A DNA stretch of 5,770 nucleotides from Marinilabiliales bacterium (GTDB taxonomy: Bacteria; Bacteroidota; Bacteroidia; Bacteroidales; BM523): positions 1-5,770 of the forward strand of contig PKSZ01000662.1 of assembly GCA_002869425.1 (NCBI GenBank). The letters are read 5' to 3'. The number at the start of each line of letters is the position of its first letter. The stretch's first letter is position 1. Both the position numbers and the translations under genes were made by a program. Below the pieces are notes generated by a model. That model worked only from the letters and a program-made list of their open reading frames with translations. It did no database searches and had not been told where the DNA came from. Shown one piece after another: positions 1 to 5,770 of this stretch.

Positions 1-1
1 C

Positions 2-673
2 AATGGAGAGAAAATTCATTATATATTGGCAGAAGCGAAAAATGAAGAATTGGCAACCATACTTGTTTTACATGGAAATGCAGGAAATCTGGCGGGATGG
101 AGTAATGTTGCAGAACCTTTAACAAATGCAGGTTTTAAAGTATATATTATCGATTATAGAGGATTTGGCAAATCAGATGGAAAAGCAAGTCATAAACACT
201 TAATGGAGGATGCAATTACTGCATTGAATTATGTATACAAAGAAAATAAAGACAGTGGAAAACCTTTGATGATATTGGGCTTCAGTATTGGAGGTCAGTT
301 AGGAATTGCTCTTGCTGAAAACAACCAGGACAAAATCGATTTGTTGGTTGTAGAAGGAACCTTCACTACACATAACGATATTGCTACCGCTATAAGCCCT
401 CTACTTGTAAAACCCTTTGCACGTTTACTGGTTGCATCACCTTATAAAGCCATTCAAAGTATTCAAAAACTAAATATACCAATAGGAATAATTCATAGCC
501 CTGACGATGGTTTGATCCCATTTGAAATGGGACAAGAACTATTTGAAGCCGCCAATGAACCTAAAAAGTTTCTTCAAATTACAGGAGATCATCTTGCAGG
601 CCTTGAATTACATAAAGAAGAATATATAAGTTTCCTAAAGACTATGGTAGATGAATCTACTAAGGAGCATTAA
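2..673 (+). CDS. Alpha/beta-hydrolase (BEM46/ABHD13-like serine hydrolase), 5'-truncated by window edge
   Basis: This is the C-terminal, main part of a serine hydrolase with the alpha/beta-hydrolase fold. The frame is open from base 2 and reads NGEKIHYILAEAK before the core, a typical first-strand region of these enzymes. The TTG at 26 is therefore an internal Leu codon and the true start lies upstream of the window. Numbering from the Asn at base 2, an oxyanion-type HGNAGN motif lies at about 24-29. The nucleophile elbow GFSIGG has its Ser at about 95 (bases 284-286). The probable acid Asp is in DDGLIP at about 169 (506-508), and the probable His is in GDHL at about 197 (590-592). The triad thus looks complete. 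The LHGNAGN signature and short cap resemble BEM46/ABHD13/YfhR-like proteins. The substrate cannot be told; carboxylesterase, thioesterase or lipid-related hydrolysis are all possible. No signal peptide is visible because the N-terminus is missing. The stop is TAA, and the last 14 bp overlap the convergent gene. Confidence 0.9.
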   Translation, partial: NGEKIHYILAEAKNEELATILVLHGNAGNLAGWSNVAEPLTNAGFKVYIIDYRGFGKSDGKASHKHLMEDAITALNYVYKENKDSGKPLMILGFSIGGQLGIALAENNQDKIDLLVVEGTFTTHNDIATAISPLLVKPFARLLVASPYKAIQSIQKLNIPIGIIHSPDDGLIPFEMGQELFEAANEPKKFLQITGDHLAGLELHKEEYISFLKTMVDESTKEH

Positions 674-1136
674 GAGTTTTGAGTAATTCAAAACCATCTA
701 CTATTTTATATTTTCTTTTGCTTCCTACTTTGTAACCAATAAGTGCAGCACCTTCATATTCAATCGGAGGTTCTACTTTTTGTTCTGTTTTTGCTTTATC
801 TTTTGACAGCTTTTCTGTTAAAGATGCAATTCTTTCCTCTGCAGTGAATCGTACTGTGTCATTTTTACTAAAATTTCCGGCCTTTGCACCCATAAAAACA
901 ACCTGTTTCAAATCCAACTCCTTTTCGTTAACCCAGAGTTTATCAATGGTAAGCTTTTCGGAAGGCTTTTTCATCCTGAAAGTAAAATGATATTTTGTAC
1001 TTCCTCCTGATCCTGGCCTACCTCCATGAAATGCCTGTTTTGATGAAGACACAATTTCAAAATCAGACTTCTTACCAAACCAGAATAAACTCGTTGACAA
1101 TGCAAACAGTAAGACTATTAATAATTTTTGAATCAT
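660..1136 (-). CDS. Small exported protein of unknown function
   Basis: A 158-residue protein that I cannot assign to a named family. It starts with ATG at 1136 and ends with TAG at 660-662. Residues 4-20 form a hydrophobic segment after one Lys, which fits a Sec signal peptide or a short membrane anchor. There is no lipobox Cys. The mature part has a Gly-rich stretch HGGRPGSGGSTKYHF (about 37-51), then alternating strands with KLWVNEKEL (66-74). A Lys/Glu-rich, probably helical or disordered segment follows (about 87-124). It ends with YEGAALIGYKVGSKRKYKIV (127-146). The pattern recalls small uncharacterised Bacteroidota envelope proteins with a G-rich motif followed by a beta-rich body, but that is from memory and not a family assignment. 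The gene begins 10 bp after the stop of the large propeller gene on the same strand, so co-transcription is likely. No clear Shine-Dalgarno is seen, which is usual for Bacteroidota. No T9SS tail is present, so a periplasmic or membrane location is the best guess. Confidence 0.8.
   Translation of the reverse strand: MIQKLLIVLLFALSTSLFWFGKKSDFEIVSSSKQAFHGGRPGSGGSTKYHFTFRMKKPSEKLTIDKLWVNEKELDLKQVVFMGAKAGNFSKNDTVRFTAEERIASLTEKLSKDKAKTEQKVEPPIEYEGAALIGYKVGSKRKYKIVDGFELLKTLNAP
676..694 (+). terminator. Weak hairpin just after the hydrolase stop, possible terminator
   Basis: GTTTTGA (676-682) and TCAAAAC (688-694) form a perfect 7-bp stem with a 5-base loop, beginning 2 bases after the hydrolase TAA. 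The DNA beyond it is T-rich (CTATTTTATATTTTC from about 700) but lacks an immediate T-run, and the stem is AT-rich. The hairpin also lies inside the coding end of the opposite gene. It could end hydrolase transcription, though weakly. Confidence 0.25.
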
Positions 1137-1146
1137 CGTTTAATAA

Positions 1147-3945
1147 TTAGTATTTAACAATTTTCTTTGTATAATGCGTATTCTTAACGGTTACCTGAAC
1201 AATATAATTGCCCGCTGTAAGTTCACTCATATTCAAATTGGCTGTTTCAGAAGCAGCAAATTCCTTTTCTATAAGTTTATTTCCTGTAATGCTAAACAAA
1301 ACAACTTTAACATCTTCCTTTGAATCAAATCCACTTACCTGAATTTTCACCATATCGTGTGTTGGGTTTGGATATACTTGTATTCTGTCATCCTGCTTTT
1401 TCACAGCTGCAATATCACTAGAGTAATCCGGCACTAAAAGATCAGTTTCCCAAAATCCTCTACCGTAAGTTGCTGCTCTTAATTTTTCAGCTCCATGGTG
1501 TATCTCCAATTCATTTACGATTACATTTGGCAGACCATTGGAATGAGACACCCAGTATATAACAGAATCCCTATCGAGATAATCATTGGAATAATAAACA
1601 CCAATGTCAGTTCCTACATATACCCCACTTACGGGAAGATTTGCTGTTGAATCCTGATATACAATGCAATTAACTGAAACATTAGGCAAATTACCAGAAA
1701 TATTTCTCCATGTTTGACCAGCATCTGTTGATTTGTACACCTTTTTAGTTTCATCATAGCCAGACATCGTAATCCATATGGTTTCAGGATCTCTATCGTG
1801 AATAGCGATATAGGTTATCATATTATTGGGTAACCCTGCACTAATGGATTGCCAATCCTGTCCTCCATTATATGTTGCATATATTCCTCCCGGACGTGCT
1901 GCATAAATATATTGCGTATTTGAAGGAGCTACTGCCAATGCTCTAAAACTTTGACTTCCTGAGTTACCTGCTGTACCTATGTTACTAATTTTCTCCCATG
2001 TTAAGGCACCATCAGGGCTACACCATATATTCTGAAAAGCAGTATAAAGTGTATCACTATAAACGGGATGCATAACAAAAGGTGTAACCCAGTCTCCTAC
2101 TTCACCAGCATCCTGAGAAATAATAGAATCAAGACTTGAAACAAAGGTTTCACCACAGTCTGTTGTTTTGCTTAACGCTCCACTATAGTTGGTTACATAG
2201 TATATACTATCATCGTAATGATCTATCATAGCTTCCATTCCGTCTCCACCAAAAGTATTGATCCATTCTCCATTTCTATATTTATAGGTTCCATTATCCT
2301 GTGAACCACCCACAATCATATTTTCATTGCTTCGGCAACTGGCAAATCTATAATACTCTGTATTATGAATTCCACCTGTAATATTTTCCCATACAGTTGG
2401 TAGTGTATAGCAACCTGGAATGATTACATCATCAAAAGAATCTGCAGTTCCTAGATTGGCCATATTGATACAATTCATAGCACTCTGGAAACTTCCTATT
2501 TGAAGATTTGCTGTTTTATAAATACCTCCGTCATTGGATTGAAAAAATTCTCCAGACAAGGGATTATAAGCAGAGTAATGCTGATCAGCATGTAAACTTG
2601 CACCAAAAATCTTCACCCACATGGAAACCACATCCCATGTTGTTCCTCCATCATCAGAACCCCACATATTTACGCCACCGGAATATACCTTATCCGGATT
2701 GTTTGGATCTACGATTAAAGTTAGATCATAATCTCCCTGTCCTCCATCATCGTCGAAAAAACTGGAAGCTACCATTCCTCCATCTGCCCATCCCAGTATA
2801 TTCGGATCGCTGTCGTCTGCCACAACAGTCCACTGTACTCCTGCATCATCAGATTTCAATACTTCATACATTCCACCATTAGATTTGGTTACCAATGCAT
2901 ATATAATTGAAGTATCTGACGGAGCTAAAGCCAGTTCGACTCTGGGTAAGTTGGTTGTTGGTATTCCTGTAGTTAAAGCTGTCCATGTATCACCAAAGTC
3001 ATAACTTTTACTAATTCTACTGCTGGATGCATTCAATGTATTGTAAAAAGTTGAAACATACATTACATTATCATCCAGAGGATTCACTTCTACATCAATT
3101 ATTTTCTCAACGCTGGTTTGCACCCATGTATCTCCGCCATCATCAGAACGCCATGCACCACATGGGCCTGCTGCCATAAGTTTATCTGAATTGGTTTTGC
3201 TTACTACCACTTTTCTAATCAATGAATTATCTTCATCGGTTAATTCAAAACTTAAGCCTGTTGTATTCCAGGTCTGACCTCCATCTGTTGATTTTAAAAC
3301 ACCAACACCATATTGTGTCATTCTTCCCTGTGATATCGTCGGGAAACCAACATAATCAATGTCACCTGTTGCCAAATAAATGGTTTCAGGGTTTGAAGGA
3401 TCATAAGTCACACAGCTAGTTCTAAGTATAGGTAATCCATCTGTTAAACACATCCAGGATTGACCATCATCTGTTGTTTTCCATACACCACCTTGCGATG
3501 TTGCAACCAATAAAGTATTGGTATCGGTTGGATGAAATTCAATATAATTGATTCTACCCATTCCGTGAATACTTGTTTCATCAAGCGATAAAGGAACTTC
3601 TGTTGGAGCAATTGATGTCCAGTTTGCATTATCCTGTAGAGATTTTGTACTTTCTCCAGTATAAAATTTCTGCCATTCTTTCCAATTGATTGCAGGATCT
3701 GGGAAGTTCCCTGTTGGATAAACCCGGGGTTCATAAAACCATTCCCATCGTTTGTACCTTTTTATTCCTTTTAGCTTGCTAATATCCTTACCTTCGGACC
3801 ACTTATTGAAAGCTTCCTTTACATCATAAAAATTGGCCTCGCCAGCTTGTTTGTTAAAATATGGCTGTTCCATCCAGGGTTGAGCATTGACAAAAGGCAC
3901 AAATAAAAATAATAAAATTGTTAAGCTTAGAAGTTGGGTTTTCAT
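1147..3945 (-). CDS. T9SS-secreted BNR/Asp-box (sortilin/VPS10-like) beta-propeller protein
   Basis: A complete 932-residue secreted protein with ATG at 3943-3945 and a TAA stop. Residues 1-21 are a Sec signal peptide (Lys, a hydrophobic core, then a probable cut at VNA|QPW). Residues 22-100 hold the Trp/Tyr-rich leader (KRYKRWEWFYEPRVYPTG, 62-79) common at the front of this class. From about 130 to 835 runs a BNR/Asp-box propeller with about eleven S/T-x-D-x-G-x-x-W-like boxes. They start near 157, 219, 267, 314, 365, 430, 470, 594, 643, 691 and 739; those at 470, 594, 643 and 691 are degenerate. GGSQDNGT (546-553) with GGDGM (566-570), and AATYGRGFWE (824-833), are typical of sortilin/VPS10-like bacterial propellers. 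Residues 857-932 are a type A T9SS sorting domain (VYPNPTHD...GNYIVQV...KKIVKY; bases 1150-1377), which directs outer-membrane passage and usually cell-surface attachment or release. The ligand or enzyme activity is unknown. Asp-boxes are structural and do not prove sialidase activity, and I see no convincing sialidase active-site pattern. It probably heads a two-gene transcript. Confidence 0.93.
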   Translation of the reverse strand: MKTQLLSLTILLFLFVPFVNAQPWMEQPYFNKQAGEANFYDVKEAFNKWSEGKDISKLKGIKRYKRWEWFYEPRVYPTGNFPDPAINWKEWQKFYTGESTKSLQDNANWTSIAPTEVPLSLDETSIHGMGRINYIEFHPTDTNTLLVATSQGGVWKTTDDGQSWMCLTDGLPILRTSCVTYDPSNPETIYLATGDIDYVGFPTISQGRMTQYGVGVLKSTDGGQTWNTTGLSFELTDEDNSLIRKVVVSKTNSDKLMAAGPCGAWRSDDGGDTWVQTSVEKIIDVEVNPLDDNVMYVSTFYNTLNASSSRISKSYDFGDTWTALTTGIPTTNLPRVELALAPSDTSIIYALVTKSNGGMYEVLKSDDAGVQWTVVADDSDPNILGWADGGMVASSFFDDDGGQGDYDLTLIVDPNNPDKVYSGGVNMWGSDDGGTTWDVVSMWVKIFGASLHADQHYSAYNPLSGEFFQSNDGGIYKTANLQIGSFQSAMNCINMANLGTADSFDDVIIPGCYTLPTVWENITGGIHNTEYYRFASCRSNENMIVGGSQDNGTYKYRNGEWINTFGGDGMEAMIDHYDDSIYYVTNYSGALSKTTDCGETFVSSLDSIISQDAGEVGDWVTPFVMHPVYSDTLYTAFQNIWCSPDGALTWEKISNIGTAGNSGSQSFRALAVAPSNTQYIYAARPGGIYATYNGGQDWQSISAGLPNNMITYIAIHDRDPETIWITMSGYDETKKVYKSTDAGQTWRNISGNLPNVSVNCIVYQDSTANLPVSGVYVGTDIGVYYSNDYLDRDSVIYWVSHSNGLPNVIVNELEIHHGAEKLRAATYGRGFWETDLLVPDYSSDIAAVKKQDDRIQVYPNPTHDMVKIQVSGFDSKEDVKVVLFSITGNKLIEKEFAASETANLNMSELTAGNYIVQVTVKNTHYTKKIVKY

Positions 3946-3997
3946 TGGGTTGATTTTTGGTGTTAAAGTCTAAAAATAATGTTTTTCCCCGAAAAAG

Positions 3998-4027
3998 AAA
4001 ATCTATTTGAATCCTAATCATTCACAA
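3998..4027 (-). promoter_or_regulatory. Candidate Bacteroidota-type promoter for the propeller gene
   Basis: Read on the minus strand, TTG (4027-4025) is followed after 19 bases by TAGATTTT (4005-3998). This matches the Bacteroidota pattern of a -33 TTG/TTTG box and a -7 TAnnTTTG box except for the last base (T for G). It would give a 5' leader of roughly 45-50 bases before the ATG at 3945. In an AT-rich region such a match can occur by chance, so this is a candidate only. Confidence 0.35.
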
Positions 4028-4162
4028 TTATACAAACCCCTGCATACAACATACGTTTAAAAAAGATATTATGATTTAATTCAATCGTATAGTTTTCTTT
4101 ATTATTTACTTTAATTCCTGTTCGCAATCGCACAATTAATGTTCGATAATGAATATTTTTCA

Positions 4163-4176
4163 ATTATAGATTATAG
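4163..4176. repeat. 7-bp perfect tandem repeat
   Basis: ATTATAG occurs twice back to back (4163-4169 and 4170-4176). Its last base is the first base of the inverted repeat at 4176-4206, so the two form one small repeat-rich patch ahead of the plus-strand gene. It is probably low-complexity AT sequence. Confidence 0.4.
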
Positions 4177-4206
4177 TATAACAACTTAGTTTACTACCTG
4201 TTATAC
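4176..4206. repeat. 8-bp inverted repeat upstream of the 489-residue gene, possible operator
   Basis: GTATAACA (4176-4183) and TGTTATAC (4199-4206) are perfect inverted copies separated by 15 bases, about 23 bp centre to centre, or roughly two helical turns. They end 55 bp before the ATG at 4262, and the spacer contains the weak -7-like sequence TAGTTTAC. The placement would suit a binding site for a dimeric regulator of the plus-strand gene. An 8-bp match in AT-rich DNA could also be chance. Confidence 0.3.
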
Positions 4207-4261
4207 AAAATGGTACACATCATGATAAGAGTGTAGAATTAATCAATAAACTACAAAGCTT

Positions 4262-5731
4262 ATGAAAAGAAAATTATTCACCATGGGATTGATAATCCTT
4301 TCAATTTCTGCTATTGGACAATATAGCAGTATTTACAAAAACACGAGCTTTTTCAAAAAAGGACGATTACTTGATGAAAGCACTGTAAAAAACATCAAAA
4401 ACCTCTCTTCTTCCGGAGATACTATTTGGTTTGAAAATTTCTCTTCCGGAGTCATGCCAGCCGGATGGACTGAAATGGACAATACCGGCAATGACTTCAA
4501 CGGGCTATGTACAGATCAGGATCCAACCGGACAATACACTAGTGAATCTGCAATTGCCTCAACTTCCGGAGGACATTTTATGCTGCTTAACGGAGATAAT
4601 TACAACACACCATTACCAGCAACGCCGGTTGAAATGGATGCCTATTTCCAAACGGATGCAATAGATTGTAGTCAAAGCTCCTCTGTTGTCCTTAGATTTC
4701 AGCAATATTACAGAGTTTGCTGTAATTCCTGGGTTGCAGATGGTGGAACAATGATTTTGTCTGTCTATGTTAGTACAGATGGAGTAAATTGGACAGAGTT
4801 TGATACACATGGACAACCAACGCAAAACAGTTCTGGATATATGTCTGAAAATTATGATCAGGTAGAAGTAAACATTTCTTCTGTGGCTGCGCAATCTGCT
4901 AGTGTTTACCTCAGATTTCATAAAAAAGGAGCCAGTCACTATTTCTGGATGATTGATGATATTGTTTTAATGGAGGCCAAAGAGCATGATCTCGTTATGG
5001 AAAAAGGTTTTGCAAACTACCACTTCATCGATGGAGGTTATTATACACAAATTCCATCTGTACAAGCTTCTTCGTATTGGTTTAGTGGCTTAGTTTATAA
5101 CAATGGTGCTCAAGATGAAACCAATACATCAATGTTGGTAAATGTGAATGATGGCACATCAGATGTTTTTACAGAAACTGCTGACACCAGTATTTTCGGT
5201 TCTGATGGAAGAGACACACTGGAATTGGATAACTATTTTGAACTTAACCAATCCGCTACTTCCTATAGTGTAGATATGTCTATTGGCTCTGATAATACAG
5301 ACGAAGACAGCACAAACAACAAGATATCCTTCGACTTCGCTGTAAGCGATACTGTTTTCGCACATGATATATCAGCAAATAGTTTCATATCTCCTTCATT
5401 ATACAACTCAGGAAGCGATGGTGACCTTATTGGATGCCAATACTGGTTTAATACAGATGATACATTAGGATCTGTTTCTGTTTACATAGATAGCAGAAGT
5501 TCAGAAAACACATCTATCCGGGCAGAAGTATATAAATATGATTCTAACCTTGGTGAACTTCTATTGGCTATAGATTCAGAAGAACATATCATATCCACAG
5601 AAGACTTAGGCTCCTGGGTAACATTACCCTTAACATCTGAAGATGGTTTACAGGAATATGCCAATGCTGACGTAATGTATTATGCAATGATTTCATGTAC
5701 ATGGGGTAACGATACACTGTGGATTGGCTGA
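4262..5731 (+). CDS. Secreted multidomain protein (choice-of-anchor J-like), apparently cut short by an in-frame TGA
   Basis: The frame has 489 codons from the ATG at 4262 to the TGA at 5729-5731. Residues 1-19 are a clear Sec signal peptide (MKRK, a hydrophobic core, probable cut AIG|QYSS). Residues about 53-239 resemble the choice-of-anchor J / MAM-like jelly roll seen in Bacteroidota exported proteins: FENFSSGVMPAGWTEMDN (57-74), VVLRFQQYYR (142-151), YVSTDGVNWTEF (169-180) and HYFWMIDDIVLMEA (226-239). Residues about 241-368 look like an Ig/CARDB-type beta domain. A further beta-sandwich starts at about 369 (IGCQYWFNTDDTLGSVSVYI, 390-409) and is cut off at NDTLWIG. Downstream of the TGA the same frame reads DNVNHHMHNNQNE to the window end, which looks like a continuation of the domain. 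No T9SS sorting tail is present before the stop, although one is expected for this architecture. The gene may therefore be a pseudogene, carry a sequence error, or truly end here. The role is unknown; extracellular adhesion, a protease accessory role or a structural surface protein are possibilities. Confidence 0.8.
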   Translation: MKRKLFTMGLIILSISAIGQYSSIYKNTSFFKKGRLLDESTVKNIKNLSSSGDTIWFENFSSGVMPAGWTEMDNTGNDFNGLCTDQDPTGQYTSESAIASTSGGHFMLLNGDNYNTPLPATPVEMDAYFQTDAIDCSQSSSVVLRFQQYYRVCCNSWVADGGTMILSVYVSTDGVNWTEFDTHGQPTQNSSGYMSENYDQVEVNISSVAAQSASVYLRFHKKGASHYFWMIDDIVLMEAKEHDLVMEKGFANYHFIDGGYYTQIPSVQASSYWFSGLVYNNGAQDETNTSMLVNVNDGTSDVFTETADTSIFGSDGRDTLELDNYFELNQSATSYSVDMSIGSDNTDEDSTNNKISFDFAVSDTVFAHDISANSFISPSLYNSGSDGDLIGCQYWFNTDDTLGSVSVYIDSRSSENTSIRAEVYKYDSNLGELLLAIDSEEHIISTEDLGSWVTLPLTSEDGLQEYANADVMYYAMISCTWGNDTLWIG

Positions 5732-5770
5732 GATAATGTTAATCATCATATGCACAACAATCAGAATGAG

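Larger units (their letters stand above)
3946..4261. other. Divergent intergenic region (316 bp)
   Basis: This non-coding stretch separates two divergently transcribed secreted-protein genes. It is AT-rich and I see no credible small ORF, tRNA or riboswitch in it. It should carry promoters for both directions. A candidate minus-strand promoter is at 3998-4027. For the plus-strand gene no good TAnnTTTG box was found; the nearest are TATTTTTC (4154-4161) and TAGTTTAC (4187-4194), and neither has a TTG at the right spacing. An inverted repeat (4176-4206) and a 7-bp tandem repeat (4163-4176) are the only other structures noted, apart from a weak TTTTTC/GAAAAA hairpin at 3982-3996. Confidence 0.75.

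Noticed and set aside
26..28. TTG as start codon of the hydrolase
   Set aside because: The frame is open upstream to the window edge and encodes NGEKIHYI, which fits the first strand of the hydrolase fold. The gene therefore begins before the window.
2508..2882. Plus-strand open frame of 124 codons inside the propeller gene
   Set aside because: It lies antisense to well-supported propeller coding sequence, and its product is a His/Leu/Pro-rich low-complexity string with no domain signs. It is a by-product of the Asp-box codons on the other strand.
1700..3500. Near-repeated DNA such as ATCTGTTGATTT (near 1723 and 3283) as a repeat array
   Set aside because: These copies encode the conserved Asp-box motif STDxGQTW on the minus strand. 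They are explained by protein repeats, not by CRISPR or a mobile element.
1147..3945. Sialidase (neuraminidase) annotation for the Asp-box protein
   Set aside because: Asp-boxes are structural and shared by many propellers. I see no convincing sialidase arginine triad or FRIP-type motif, and the other motifs point to sortilin/VPS10-like proteins.
3982..3996. TTTTTC-CCC-GAAAAA hairpin as a terminator or attenuator
   Set aside because: It has only a 6-bp, almost all A/T stem with a 3-base loop, and lies in the presumed promoter/leader area of the minus-strand gene. It is probably chance or part of the transcript start region.
4262..5731. Genome-wide recoding of TGA as a sense codon
   Set aside because: The 932-codon and other genes have no internal TGA and use TGG for Trp, as under the standard code. 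A local mutation or error at 5729 explains the TGA more simply.

Overview
The window looks like a piece of a low-GC Bacteroidota genome (Flavobacteriales/Bacteroidales-type; genus not resolvable from sequence alone). The grounds are a classic type IX secretion system (T9SS) type A C-terminal sorting domain (VYPNP...AGNYIVQV...KKIVKY) on a large secreted beta-propeller protein, a second secreted protein of a type typical of T9SS cargo, the AT-rich composition, the absence of strong Shine-Dalgarno sequences, and one candidate promoter of the Bacteroidota TTG-N19-TAnnTTT type.

Layout from left to right: (1) 2-673, plus strand, the 3' part of an alpha/beta-hydrolase gene whose true start lies before the window. 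(2) 660-1136, minus strand, a small exported protein of unknown function, convergent with the hydrolase and overlapping it by 14 bp. (3) 1147-3945, minus strand, a 932-residue secreted BNR/Asp-box (sortilin/VPS10-like) beta-propeller protein with a T9SS sorting tail. It lies 10 bp upstream of gene 2 in the direction of transcription, so the two probably form one transcript. (4) 3946-4261, a 316-bp divergent non-coding region with a candidate promoter for the minus-strand pair and an 8-bp inverted repeat ahead of gene 5. (5) 4262-5731, plus strand, a secreted multidomain protein (choice-of-anchor J-like domain, an Ig/CARDB-like domain, then a beta-sandwich) that stops at a TGA apparently in the middle of its third domain. 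The same frame stays open for all 39 bases to the window edge.

How the genes relate: genes 3 and 5 both look like exported surface or extracellular proteins, gene 3 clearly through the Sec then T9SS route. Gene 2 is exported by a signal peptide or held by an N-terminal anchor, and may be co-expressed with gene 3. The hydrolase looks cytoplasmic in the part visible and has no evident link to the others. I see no mobile element, CRISPR array, tRNA, rRNA or recognisable defence system. The point most worth a second look is the in-frame TGA at 5729-5731, which suggests a broken gene, a sequencing error or unusual decoding. I do not see convincing evidence of a wholly new biological system.
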